Source: an uncultured Rhodospirillaceae bacterium (lineage in GTDB: Bacteria > Pseudomonadota > Alphaproteobacteria > MPNO01). Taken from it: DNA of 12,799 nucleotides. This document shows positions 1-7,323 of the stretch, one piece after another; position 1 is the stretch's first letter, and every line of letters starts with the position of its first letter. The position numbers were made by a program, and so were the translations under genes. Where the stretch lies: assembly GCA_937916005.1 (NCBI GenBank), contig CALGIA010000161.1, positions 1 through 12,799 of the forward strand. Reading direction: 5' to 3'. The notes under the pieces were generated by a model that saw only the letters and a list, made by a program, of their open reading frames with translations, was not told the origin of the DNA and did no database searches.

Positions 1-481
1 CGCCATCGAAATACTCGCCGGTCACACAACGGATACCGGACCCGACGGTGAGTTCGGGCTCAAACTCCGTATGGCGGATCGGCACGACGAACTCATTGGC
101 GTCGGCCGGGTTTTCGAAAATCTCTTCCTGGCACGGCGCGTCGGCCTGGTCGATGACGATCGGGGCAATGGGATTGCGCAGCGCGTGTGCAAGTTTCACC
201 GTGCGTTCCCGGTCATTTTCCCAACCGAACATCTTGTTGATGACGTTCATGTCGCCGAAAAGATTGGTCACCACGCGGTGATTTGGCTTGCCCTTGACGT
301 TGTTGAACAGCACCGGGCAGCCGCCATCCATGTGCTTTTGTAAAGCGGTGACCTCAAGGTCCGGATCGACTTCCTTGTCGGTTTCGATCAGATCGCCTTC
401 GGCGCGAAGCCAGTCCAGCGTGTTGCGAAGATCGGCGATAGCCTCCTTGGGCGCGCCGATATGTTTAGCAGCGGTACTCAT
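1..481 (-). CDS. UbiD-family decarboxylase, N-terminal part (cut by window edge)
   Basis: The first 160 residues of a protein that runs off the left edge; UbiD proteins are usually about 450-500 residues, so roughly one third is present. The start is the ATG at 481-479, preceded by an AGGAGAG ribosome site five bases upstream. Recognisable UbiD N-terminal features are LRAEGDLIETDKEVDPDLEV (about residues 25-44), GGCPVLFNNVKG (53-64), NHRVVTNLFG (67-76) and APCQEEIF (115-122). UbiD enzymes are cytoplasmic, use prenylated FMN made by UbiX, and reversibly decarboxylate aromatic or alpha,beta-unsaturated acids; some act on aryl-CoA esters. The prFMN-binding and catalytic Glu/Arg residues lie outside the window, so activity and substrate cannot be judged. 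It is the second gene of a leftward pair, 32 bp behind an acyl-CoA synthetase, which suggests one pathway. The family call is fairly firm; the specific reaction is unknown. Confidence 0.8.
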   Translation of the reverse strand, partial: MSTAAKHIGAPKEAIADLRNTLDWLRAEGDLIETDKEVDPDLEVTALQKHMDGGCPVLFNNVKGKPNHRVVTNLFGDMNVINKMFGWENDRERTVKLAHALRNPIAPIVIDQADAPCQEEIFENPADANEFVVPIRHTEFEPELTVGSGIRCVTGEYFDG

Positions 482-513
482 TTTACTCTCCTGTTGGGTT
501 TTAATCGTTCGTT

Positions 514-2109
514 TTACGCGGGAGCGTGATCCTGTTCCCACAGAACGCGCAGATCGTCGCGGCGAACCTTGCCACGGTCGTTCTTGGGCAGTTCATCGAT
601 GAAATGGACTTGCTTGGGCATGCGGAATTCGGGCAGACGGCCGGCGCAGAATTCCAGCACTTCCGCCGAATCCAGATTCTCGCCCGGCTTGGTCACCACA
701 TAGGCGATGATTTCCTCGCCATAGATATTGTCGGGAATGCCGACCGCGGCGGCCTCGTGGATCTTGGGATTGCCGAGCAGGACGTTATCGACTTCCAGCG
801 GCGAGATATTGACCCCGCCCCGGATAATCAGATCCTTCAGTCTTCCCGTCACGGTCACGAAGCCTTCGTCGTCCATCACCGCCAGATCGCCGAGATGGAC
901 CCGCTTGCCGCGCAGATCCATCCACTCGCCCTCGGCGGTCATGGAGGCCACGGCGCATTGCGGGCCGCCCAGCGTCACCTCGCCCTCGGTGCCCTGCGGA
1001 CAGGAATTGCCGTCCTCGTCGATGATCAGGAATTCCTGGTGTTTGGCGGGCGGGCCGACGGTGCCGAGCTTGCGGTAATTGTGACGGTTGCCGCACACCC
1101 ATCCGCCTTCGGACGATCCGTAGAATTGCAGCAGGGTGATGCCATACATATCCTCGAATTTCTGCCAGCGTTCCGGATTCAGCGGCGCGGTGGAAGACGA
1201 CATCAGCCGCAGCGTCGGCAGGTCCTTGGATGTCACGCCGAGGGGCGAATTGATCATCATGTTGATCACCGTCGGCACGCCGACCGAAAACGTAATGCCG
1301 TTATCCTTCACCCAGGCGGGCCAGCGGCTGCGCGAATAGCGCCTGGCGAAATGCAGCGTACAGCCGGTTGCGAGCCACGGCAGCAGCGAAAGCCCCTGGG
1401 CCGAATTCCACCCGAAGGACCGGTATTCAAGGGTCTTGTCGTCCTCGGTCAATCCCAACTGGTCGACTGAGGACAGGCCGAACGCCCAATGACCCAGATG
1501 GGTGCAGACGAAGCTTTTCGGCTTGTCGGTGGTGCCGGACGTCACGTAGATGCTGCCTTCGTCATCGGGGCCGTAGTCACCCTCAACCTCCGGGGCGGGC
1601 GCGAAGGACGCGGCGCGGGCAAAAAACTCATCCGAACCGGCATCGCCGACCATGCCCTTTTCCCAGGACGTGAATTTCACGATGTTGCAATCGACACCCT
1701 CGGTCATGCGTCCCACATCCATGTCTTCATGCCAGAGGACCAGCTTCGGGCCAAGATTGCTCAGGATTTCGGGGATATAAGCGATGTTCATTTCCACATT
1801 GAGCGGCATGATCGTCGCGCCGAGCCGCCAGATGCCCATCCAGATCAGCAGCTTTTCGAGCCGTTCGTCGGACAGCACCGCAATCCGGTCGCCCTTGCCG
1901 ATGCCCATATCGGCGAGACAGCGCGCGATCCGGTTGGCTTCCTCATGAAGCTGGCCGAACGTGATGGACTTATCCTGGTCCAGATCCACCAGCGCGGTCT
2001 TATCCGGATCCCGGTCGCGATATTTCTTCGACAATACGCCCACGGTTTGCAGCGGAATTGCATAGTCATGGGTCCCGCCAACAGCCGTGCCGCCAACCTT
2101 CTTCACCAT
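514..2109 (-). CDS. AMP-forming acyl-CoA synthetase (ANL superfamily ligase)
   Basis: A 531-residue adenylate-forming ligase, which activates a carboxylic acid with ATP to an acyl-adenylate and then makes the CoA thioester. Motifs in order: phosphate loop TSGTTDKPK (190-198), FYGSSEGG (329-336), HLGD (405-408), hinge and core GRLKDLIIRGG (422-432), and C-terminal PKNDRGKV (508-515) whose K514 is the expected adenylation lysine. Length and motif spacing are normal for the family. In the phosphate loop the usual glycine after TSGTT is Asp (D194), a visible deviation. The start at 2109 is chosen because GGAGAG sits six bases upstream; an in-frame ATG at 2166 has no such site and would lie upstream of the candidate promoter. 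It is cotranscribed with the downstream UbiD gene and divergent from the ADP-forming ligase pair. The overall look recalls carnitine-, cyclohexanecarboxylate- or aryl-CoA ligases, but the substrate cannot be assigned. Confidence 0.9.
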   Translation of the reverse strand: MVKKVGGTAVGGTHDYAIPLQTVGVLSKKYRDRDPDKTALVDLDQDKSITFGQLHEEANRIARCLADMGIGKGDRIAVLSDERLEKLLIWMGIWRLGATIMPLNVEMNIAYIPEILSNLGPKLVLWHEDMDVGRMTEGVDCNIVKFTSWEKGMVGDAGSDEFFARAASFAPAPEVEGDYGPDDEGSIYVTSGTTDKPKSFVCTHLGHWAFGLSSVDQLGLTEDDKTLEYRSFGWNSAQGLSLLPWLATGCTLHFARRYSRSRWPAWVKDNGITFSVGVPTVINMMINSPLGVTSKDLPTLRLMSSSTAPLNPERWQKFEDMYGITLLQFYGSSEGGWVCGNRHNYRKLGTVGPPAKHQEFLIIDEDGNSCPQGTEGEVTLGGPQCAVASMTAEGEWMDLRGKRVHLGDLAVMDDEGFVTVTGRLKDLIIRGGVNISPLEVDNVLLGNPKIHEAAAVGIPDNIYGEEIIAYVVTKPGENLDSAEVLEFCAGRLPEFRMPKQVHFIDELPKNDRGKVRRDDLRVLWEQDHAPA

Positions 2110-2115
2110 CTCGAA

Positions 2116-2121
2116 CTCTCC
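2116..2121 (-). promoter_or_regulatory. Ribosome binding site deciding the acyl-CoA synthetase start
   Basis: GGAGAG on the minus strand, six bases before the ATG at 2109. No comparable purine-rich site precedes the upstream in-frame ATGs at 2166 and 2157, so this site favours the shorter 531-residue protein. Confidence 0.7.
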
Positions 2122-2137
2122 AACCGATAAGCCGGCG

Positions 2138-2166
2138 ATATTCGTCGCGCCGACCATTTGGGTCAA
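2138..2166 (-). promoter_or_regulatory. Candidate sigma70-type promoter for acyl-CoA synthetase-ubiD operon
   Basis: On the minus strand TTGACC (2166-2161) is separated by 17 bases from GAATAT (2143-2138). The -35 matches consensus at five of six positions but the -10 at only three, so this is a weak candidate. It would give a leader of about 20 bases before the ATG at 2109, consistent with the chosen start. Confidence 0.3.
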
Positions 2167-2259
2167 GAGGCACCTGTCCGCAAACCGCTGGACACCGCAT
2201 GGCCAGCGCGGCTAGATATCCCGGGCTGCGAAACCGAGCAACACAGAAAGGCGGGAAAC

Positions 2260-2949
2260 ATGGCCGCGAATGTCGCGAAGATCATACAAGCCGCGAAAAA
2301 GAACGGACAAAGGACTCTGTCCGAATATGATTCCAAGCGGATTATCGCCGCCTATGGGATTCCGGTAAGCCGCGAACGACTGGTCGGCACCCTGGCCGAG
2401 GCGAAAGACGCCGCGAAACGGATAAAATATCCCGTGGTCCTCAAGGGATGCTCGGCAGACGCCGCCCACAAAACGGAAAAAGGCCTGGTTGTGGTCGGTC
2501 TCGACGGCCAGAAGGCGCTGTCCGATGCCTTCGCAACCATCAAGAAGCGCGCCGGAAAATCCTATGACGGCAATTACCTGGTGCAGGAGATGGTCAAGGG
2601 TCAGCGCGAGATCATGCTTGGCATGACCCGCGACGCCCAGTTCGGCCCCTCGGTGATGTTCGGGCTGGGTGGAATTTTCACGGAAATTTTGCAGGATGTG
2701 GCTTTTCGCGTGGCGCCGATCCGCAAGCGCGACGCCAAACAGATGCTCGGCGAAATTCGTGGCCACCGCATCCTGGACGCCGTCCGCGGCATGAAGGCGG
2801 TTGAAACAAGCATTCTGGTCGACGCCATTGTGGCGCTTGGAAAAATCGGGCTGGACCATCCGGAAATCTCCGAAATCGACATCAACCCGTTAATCATCAG
2901 AGGCGACAAGCCGGTTGCGGTCGACGCGTTGGTCGTGCTCGGGGAATGA
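2260..2949 (+). CDS. ADP-forming acyl-CoA synthetase, beta (ATP-grasp) subunit
   Basis: A 229-residue protein matching the size and layout of the separate beta subunit of archaeal-type ADP-forming acetyl-CoA synthetases. The ATP-grasp fold is seen in YGIPVSRERLV (32-42), YPVVLKG (57-63), QEMVKGQREIMLGM (109-122), FGPSVMFGLGGIFTE (128-142) and the metal-binding EIDINPLII (205-213). H70 in DAAHKTEKG lies where the beta-subunit histidine of this family (about residue 71 in archaeal proteins) carries phosphate between the two sites. With the alpha subunit it would interconvert acyl-CoA + ADP + Pi and acid + CoA + ATP. The ATG at 2260 is preceded by AAAGGCGGG; an in-frame ATG at 2158 adds 34 residues that do not look like the family and overlaps the divergent promoter region. 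The alpha-subunit gene starts 25 bp after its stop. The family call is strong; the substrate is open. Confidence 0.88.
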   Translation: MAANVAKIIQAAKKNGQRTLSEYDSKRIIAAYGIPVSRERLVGTLAEAKDAAKRIKYPVVLKGCSADAAHKTEKGLVVVGLDGQKALSDAFATIKKRAGKSYDGNYLVQEMVKGQREIMLGMTRDAQFGPSVMFGLGGIFTEILQDVAFRVAPIRKRDAKQMLGEIRGHRILDAVRGMKAVETSILVDAIVALGKIGLDHPEISEIDINPLIIRGDKPVAVDALVVLGE

Positions 2950-2959
2950 ATCTTACTAT

Positions 2960-2968
2960 GGAGGGGAG
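2960..2968 (+). promoter_or_regulatory. Strong ribosome binding site setting a GTG start
   Basis: GGAGGGGAG lies six bases before GTG at 2975 and 18 bases before ATG at 2987. The spacing favours the GTG as initiator of the alpha subunit, adding MTSI to the usual MRKLFEPRS start. Confidence 0.65.
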
Positions 2969-2974
2969 CCCGAC

Positions 2975-4369
2975 GTGACCAGCATAATGCGTAAATTATT
3001 CGAGCCCAGGAGCGTCGCCGTGATCGGGGCATCGTCCACCCCCGGCAAGCCCGGCAATGTGTTGCTCAAGAACATCCGCGACAATGGGTTTCCCGGCAAG
3101 GTTTATGGGGTAAATCCACGGGGCGGCGAGATCGAAGGTTACCCGATTTTCAAAACCATCGACGAATTGCCCGACAATATCGACCAGGCCATCATCACCC
3201 TGCCGGCGCAATATAACCCGGCAACCGTGCGCGCGTGCGGCGCCAAGGGCATCGAGGCGCTGGTGCTGGCGGCATCCGGTTTCGCCGAAGTCGACCATAT
3301 GGGGGGCGAATTGCAGGATGATCTGGCCGCGGCGATTGCCGAGTCCGGCGTCCGGGTTCTTGGCCCCAACACCACGGGCCACGTGTCCATGCCGGCGAGC
3401 TTTACATCGAGCTTCTTTCCGCTTGGCCAGGTTCCCCGCGGGCGGATTTCATATATTACCCAGACGGGAAATTTTTCCGGCATCAGCCTGCGTCATATCA
3501 TGTCGGCGGAAAATTACGGCGTGGCGCGCGTCGCCGGGCTCGGCAACAAGATCGATATCGATGAAAGCGAGATTTTGGAATATCTCGGCGATGATCCCGA
3601 GACGGCGGCGATCCTGCTCTATCTGGAAAACATCAAGCATCCGAACCGGTTCATGGAAGTCGCCGCAAAGGTAACGCGCGAGAAGCCGGTGATTCTGCTC
3701 AAGGGCGGCAGCTCAGATGCGGGGGCGCAAGCGGCGCTGGCGCACACCGCCTCGCTCGCCTCGGACGACCGCATCCTCGACGGGGCGCTGGCCCAGGCCG
3801 GGGTGACGCGCATCTACAAATATTCCCATCTGTTCCAGATCGCCAAGGCGTTGGCGGTCATGCCGGTACCGGCGGGCAACAGGGTTTCCTTCCTGTCGCC
3901 ATCGGGCGCATTCACTGTTTGCATGACCGATTTCAGCCGCTCACAGGGTCTGGACGTGCCGCCAATCGCGGAAAACACGCGCAAACGCCTGCAATCCCTG
4001 GCCCCGCCCTTTATCCGCATGCGCAATCCGGTCGATATATACGGCAGCGTGGGCGCGCACGGATACGAGCACGCCTATGGCGATGCCATGGACGCAGTGC
4101 TGTCGGACAAGGCAATCGACGCGGTGGTCGTGATCATGATGCTGACCGGGGAATCCGGCATCCCCGACTATGATTTCATCGTGGATCTTGCGCGCAAGCA
4201 CCCCAAAAAGCCTATTTATGTGACCTTCATGGGCGACCATGTCCATAACGTGGCCTGCAAGGCATATCTGGAACCGCGCGGCGTGCCGGCCTATATGCTG
4301 GTCGAGGAACCGTTCGAAGTCCTGGGCGTTCTGGCCCGGTGCCGCGCGGCCCTTCATAGGCCGCGCTAA
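2975..4369 (+). CDS. ADP-forming acyl-CoA synthetase, alpha (CoA-binding) subunit
   Basis: A 464-residue protein with the domain order of the alpha subunit of NDP-forming acid-CoA ligases. An N-terminal CoA-binding Rossmann domain begins LFEPRSVAVIGASSTPGKPG (8-27) and includes VLGPNTTG (128-135). Succinyl-CoA-ligase-like flavodoxin domains follow, with YITQTGNFSG (160-169) and FLSPSGAF (306-313). H257 in AALAHTASLA is the expected phosphohistidine, and E218 in LLYLENI matches the acidic residue assisting it in archaeal enzymes; both fall at nearly the same numbering as in those proteins. It should form a heterotetramer with the upstream beta subunit in the cytoplasm. In many bacteria the two parts are fused into one protein of about 700 residues; here they are separate and in beta-alpha order. 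GTG 2975 is preferred for its ribosome site; ATG 2987 is the alternative. The gene ends 10 bp from the convergent rne stop. Confidence 0.88.
   Translation: MTSIMRKLFEPRSVAVIGASSTPGKPGNVLLKNIRDNGFPGKVYGVNPRGGEIEGYPIFKTIDELPDNIDQAIITLPAQYNPATVRACGAKGIEALVLAASGFAEVDHMGGELQDDLAAAIAESGVRVLGPNTTGHVSMPASFTSSFFPLGQVPRGRISYITQTGNFSGISLRHIMSAENYGVARVAGLGNKIDIDESEILEYLGDDPETAAILLYLENIKHPNRFMEVAAKVTREKPVILLKGGSSDAGAQAALAHTASLASDDRILDGALAQAGVTRIYKYSHLFQIAKALAVMPVPAGNRVSFLSPSGAFTVCMTDFSRSQGLDVPPIAENTRKRLQSLAPPFIRMRNPVDIYGSVGAHGYEHAYGDAMDAVLSDKAIDAVVVIMMLTGESGIPDYDFIVDLARKHPKKPIYVTFMGDHVHNVACKAYLEPRGVPAYMLVEEPFEVLGVLARCRAALHRPR
4344..4366. terminator. GC hairpin at the convergent gene junction (possible weak terminator)
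   Basis: A perfect 8-bp inverted repeat, GCGCGGCC (4344-4351) and GGCCGCGC (4359-4366), with a seven-base loop, sits at the very end of the alpha-subunit coding region. Neither strand has a good T-run after it, so it is not a classic intrinsic terminator. It may block or slow transcription from both sides or protect 3' ends. Confidence 0.35.
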
Positions 4370-4379
4370 TCACTTCAAC

Positions 4380-7145
4380 CTAATTCGTCAGCCGGTTCCA
4401 CCACCCTTTGCGCTTGGGGCCATCATCGGCCATGGGCGCAAATTCAGCTGGCGCTTCTTCCTCGACCGATCCGTCGGCTTCGACCGATCCGCCGGCTTCG
4501 ACCTGCGCCAACGCAACCTGTTCTCCGTTGCTTTCCACTCGCGCCACAGGTTCGGAATCGGGTTCCGCGGACACGGCGATGGCGCCCACCGGTTCCGGCT
4601 CCGGGTCGGGTTGCGGTACGGTTTCGGGTTTGGCTTTGGGTTTGGCTCTCGGCTTGGCTCTCGGCTTGGCTCTGGGTTTTATCTCAGGCTGTGCCTCAGA
4701 CTGGGCCTCTGAAGTTTCCGTCTCGCCGTCCGCGACGATTCCGGTTTCCGGCCAGCTGGTCACGTCGGGCTGCGGACCTTCACCGGCATCCATTTTGGCG
4801 TCGGCCTCTTGATCCGGTTGGGCCTCTCCTGAATTTTCCGTTGTCGCCTCACCTTCGGCGGCGGCGGCGCCACGGCGGGAACGACCCCGCCCACCCCGTC
4901 TGCCGCGACGGCGTCGTTTCGGCTCCGTACCTTCTTCACCCGTTTCGGCTCCGGCAACCGCCTCGTCAGCTTCCTTAGCCGCGGCGTCTTCGGCCGGCGC
5001 GTCACCATCGACAGGCGTTTGGGTGTTTTCACCCTGGGTCCCAGCCTGGACCCCAGCATCCATGCTTTCCGATATCTTGCGGCTCCGGCGGCGGCGGCGT
5101 GGCTTGCGGCGCGCGCGCTCTTCACCCTCGGCCGGTGTTGCGTCACTCGTTTCATAACTGCCATCGGCGGCGGCATCGCCGTCAATGGCGGCAGCGTCAG
5201 CGGCGGCATCGGCGGCATCGGCTAGCGCGGTTGCGGCCATGTCATCTTCAAACACCCGGTCCATGCGAATCACCGCGCTGTCATCGGATTCGGCAGGCTC
5301 CGCCTTGACCCGATCAAGACGGAAAGCGGGCGGAATGAGCGATTCATCCGCAACAATGCTGACCGTAAACCCGTGGCGCTGTTCGATATCATTCAACGCC
5401 GCGCGTTTCTGGTTGAGCACATAAAGAGCGACAGACGTGGCGACGGAGACGCTGACTGCGCTGGAACGGTCGCGGCCCCCTTCTTCCTCGATCGCGCGCA
5501 GCACAAACATCGCCATGGATTCGGTTGACCGCGTGACGCCGGTTCCTTCGCAGTGAACACAGACTTCCGTGCTGCCTTCCAGCAGGCTTGGACGCAGGCG
5601 TTGTCGTGAAAGCTCCAACAGACCGAAGCTGCTGATGCGTCCGATCTGAATGCGTGCACGGTCGACCTTCATCGCGTCCTTCATGCGATTTTCGACCGCG
5701 CGAATGTTCCGGTTTTCATCCATGTCGATGAAATCGATCACCACGAGCCCGGCGAGATCGCGGAGCCGGAGCTGGCGGGCGGCCTCGTCGGCGGCCTCAA
5801 GATTGGTCTTGTAAGCCGTTTCCTCGATACTGCGTTCACGGGTCGATCGGCCGGAGTTAACATCAATTGCAACCAGCGCTTCAGTCGGGTTGATCACCAG
5901 ATAACCGCCGGATTTGAGCTGAACCACCGGGCTGAACATGGCGTCAAGCTGGCCTTCAACCTGATAGCGGAAGAACAGCGGAATCTTCGGATCGCGATAG
6001 GGCTGGACCCGCTTGGCGTGGCTCGGCATCAGCAGACGCATGAATTTTTTCGCCGTCTGATACGCCTCTGTGCCATCGACCAGGATCTCTTCGGTTTCCC
6101 TGGAATAGAGGTCACGAATCGCCCGCTTGATCAGGTTCGCCTCCTCATACACAAGCGCCGGCGCCGATGATTTCAGGGTGAGTTCCCGGATTTCATCCCA
6201 CGACCGCACCAGATATTCGTAATCCCGTTTGATTTCGGCGCGGTTACGCTCCATGCCGGCGGTCCGCATGATCACGCCCATGCCTTCCTGAATTTCGAGC
6301 GCGTTGAGGATCCCTTTCAGGGTCCGCCGCGAACCGGCATTGGTGATCTTGCGCGATATGCCCCCACCGCGCGCGGTATTGGGCATCAGGACGCAATACC
6401 GGCCGGCCAGGGAAATATAGGTTGTCAGTGCAGCGCCCTTATTTCCGCGTTCTTCCTTGACCACCTGGACCAGGATGATCTGGCGCCGCTTGATCACTTC
6501 CTGAATACGGTAGCGGTGATGCGGACGAACCGCCCGGCGGCGGGGCTTGGATGTTTCTGTTCCAGCGTCGGCGTCCGCGGAGGAATCATCATCGGCACCG
6601 GTGTCGACCGCGTCATGGTCCCCATCGAATGCGGGTTCATCCGAAACAGCTTCGGCCGCATCATCGGAACCGTCCGCCGAAGCGTCTTCAGAGGCCGGCT
6701 CGGATTCGGAATCGGTTTCCGGATCAGCCGCCTCGGCGGTGGCGTCCAATTCCGATACAGCATCCTGGTCCGGTTCCGAGTCGGAATCCTGATCGTCGTC
6801 GGTGACGCCACCATCGATTTCGTCGATGCGGGCCTGAGCCGCCCGGGCGCTTGCCTCGATCCCCTCTTGATCCGCCATCAATGCTTCGCGATCCGCAATG
6901 GGGATCTGGTAGTAATCGGGGTGGATTTCGCTGAACGCCAAAAACCCGTGGCGGTTTCCCCCATAATCGACGAAGGCGGCCTGCAACGACGGTTCGACCC
7001 GCGTTACCTTGGCCAGATAGATATTTCCCTTTAGCTGTTTTTTGGTTGATGTCTCGATATCATATTCATCGAGCCGGGTACCATCCGTAACAACAACGCG
7101 CACCTCTTCAGGATGCGTGCCGTCTATCAGCATGCGCTTAGACAT
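4380..7145 (-). CDS. rne: Ribonuclease E (degradosome endoribonuclease)
   Basis: A 921-residue Rne/Rng-family endonuclease that cleaves single-stranded AU-rich RNA and organises the RNA degradosome. It starts MSKRMLIDGTHPEEVRVVV; the ATG at 7145 follows GGAG by seven bases, whereas an in-frame ATG at 7172 has no such support. The S1 domain begins about residue 37 (LKGNIYLAKVTRVEPSLQAA) and is split by a highly acidic insert at about 90-205. The DNase I-like catalytic part holds AIDVNSG (D428, N430) and VVIDFIDMD (D471), equivalent to E. coli D303, N305 and D346. CVHC (C529, C532) is the zinc link joining protomers. After about residue 610 the tail is disordered scaffold: Arg-rich patches at 677-690 and 742-758, a KPRA repeat at 823-840, and terminal KRKGWWNRL (911-919). 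In Caulobacter a GWW motif at the RNase E C-terminus binds PNPase; the same role here is inferred. It is divergent from the amidase gene and convergent with the acyl-CoA synthetase. Confidence 0.97.
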   Translation of the reverse strand: MSKRMLIDGTHPEEVRVVVTDGTRLDEYDIETSTKKQLKGNIYLAKVTRVEPSLQAAFVDYGGNRHGFLAFSEIHPDYYQIPIADREALMADQEGIEASARAAQARIDEIDGGVTDDDQDSDSEPDQDAVSELDATAEAADPETDSESEPASEDASADGSDDAAEAVSDEPAFDGDHDAVDTGADDDSSADADAGTETSKPRRRAVRPHHRYRIQEVIKRRQIILVQVVKEERGNKGAALTTYISLAGRYCVLMPNTARGGGISRKITNAGSRRTLKGILNALEIQEGMGVIMRTAGMERNRAEIKRDYEYLVRSWDEIRELTLKSSAPALVYEEANLIKRAIRDLYSRETEEILVDGTEAYQTAKKFMRLLMPSHAKRVQPYRDPKIPLFFRYQVEGQLDAMFSPVVQLKSGGYLVINPTEALVAIDVNSGRSTRERSIEETAYKTNLEAADEAARQLRLRDLAGLVVIDFIDMDENRNIRAVENRMKDAMKVDRARIQIGRISSFGLLELSRQRLRPSLLEGSTEVCVHCEGTGVTRSTESMAMFVLRAIEEEGGRDRSSAVSVSVATSVALYVLNQKRAALNDIEQRHGFTVSIVADESLIPPAFRLDRVKAEPAESDDSAVIRMDRVFEDDMAATALADAADAAADAAAIDGDAAADGSYETSDATPAEGEERARRKPRRRRRSRKISESMDAGVQAGTQGENTQTPVDGDAPAEDAAAKEADEAVAGAETGEEGTEPKRRRRGRRGGRGRSRRGAAAAEGEATTENSGEAQPDQEADAKMDAGEGPQPDVTSWPETGIVADGETETSEAQSEAQPEIKPRAKPRAKPRAKPKAKPETVPQPDPEPEPVGAIAVSAEPDSEPVARVESNGEQVALAQVEAGGSVEADGSVEEEAPAEFAPMADDGPKRKGWWNRLTN
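4630..4677 (-). repeat. Four 12-bp tandem repeats inside rne (KPRA repeat)
   Basis: Four consecutive 12-bp units of the form TTGGCTCTCGGC (plus strand; outer units differ at a few positions) encode the AKPR/AKPK repeat of the RNase E tail. A whole number of codons per unit means copy-number change keeps the frame. The basic Pro/Lys/Arg stretch probably contacts RNA. Confidence 0.85.
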
Positions 7146-7218
7146 ATTTTTTCTCCAGCGAAAGTCCAACACACCCGCGCGAACAACGGATTGCGCCTCT
7201 GACTTCGCCTGTCAAAAC

Positions 7219-7232
7219 CGGCGGCGCCGCCG
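7219..7232. repeat. 14-bp perfect palindrome in the rne leader
   Basis: CGGCGGCGCCGCCG is self-complementary over 14 bases, about 75 bases before the rne start codon. As RNA it could pair with itself or dimerise. A role in leader structure is possible but unproven. Confidence 0.6.
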
Positions 7233-7304
7233 TCTACCCATCGAATCGACGAATTGGAATTTCAGTCCAACCCATCAGGACGGGGACGGTTCCCGGCTGC
7301 CGCA

Positions 7305-7323
7305 TTTCCGCACCATGCGGAAA
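7305..7323. repeat. Perfect hairpin in the rne leader
   Basis: TTTCCGCA (7305-7312), loop CCA, TGCGGAAA (7316-7323): an 8-bp stem with a three-base loop. The half-site TGCGGAAA recurs at 7414-7421, so it may be a protein-binding repeat instead of, or as well as, an RNA hairpin. Confidence 0.6.

Noticed and set aside
526..1470. 314-codon open frame antisense to the acyl-CoA synthetase
   Set aside because: His/Arg/Ala-rich translation without recognisable motifs, as expected for a frame opposite a GC-rich gene.
2110..2166. Longer acyl-CoA synthetase start giving 19 extra N-terminal residues
   Set aside because: No ribosome site precedes it, whereas ATG 2109 has GGAGAG six bases upstream; the extra residues do not resemble the family.
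2158..2259. Longer beta-subunit start adding 34 residues
   Set aside because: The extension is unlike ATP-grasp N-termini and lies in the divergent control region; ATG 2260 has a ribosome site.
2915..2974. Alpha-subunit start inside the beta gene
   Set aside because: It overlaps the end of the beta gene in another frame and lacks a ribosome site; GTG 2975 follows GGAGGGGAG.
4630..4677. Short-period repeat as a CRISPR-like or intergenic repeat
   Set aside because: Units are 12 bp, directly abutting, without spacers, and encode the RNase E tail in frame.
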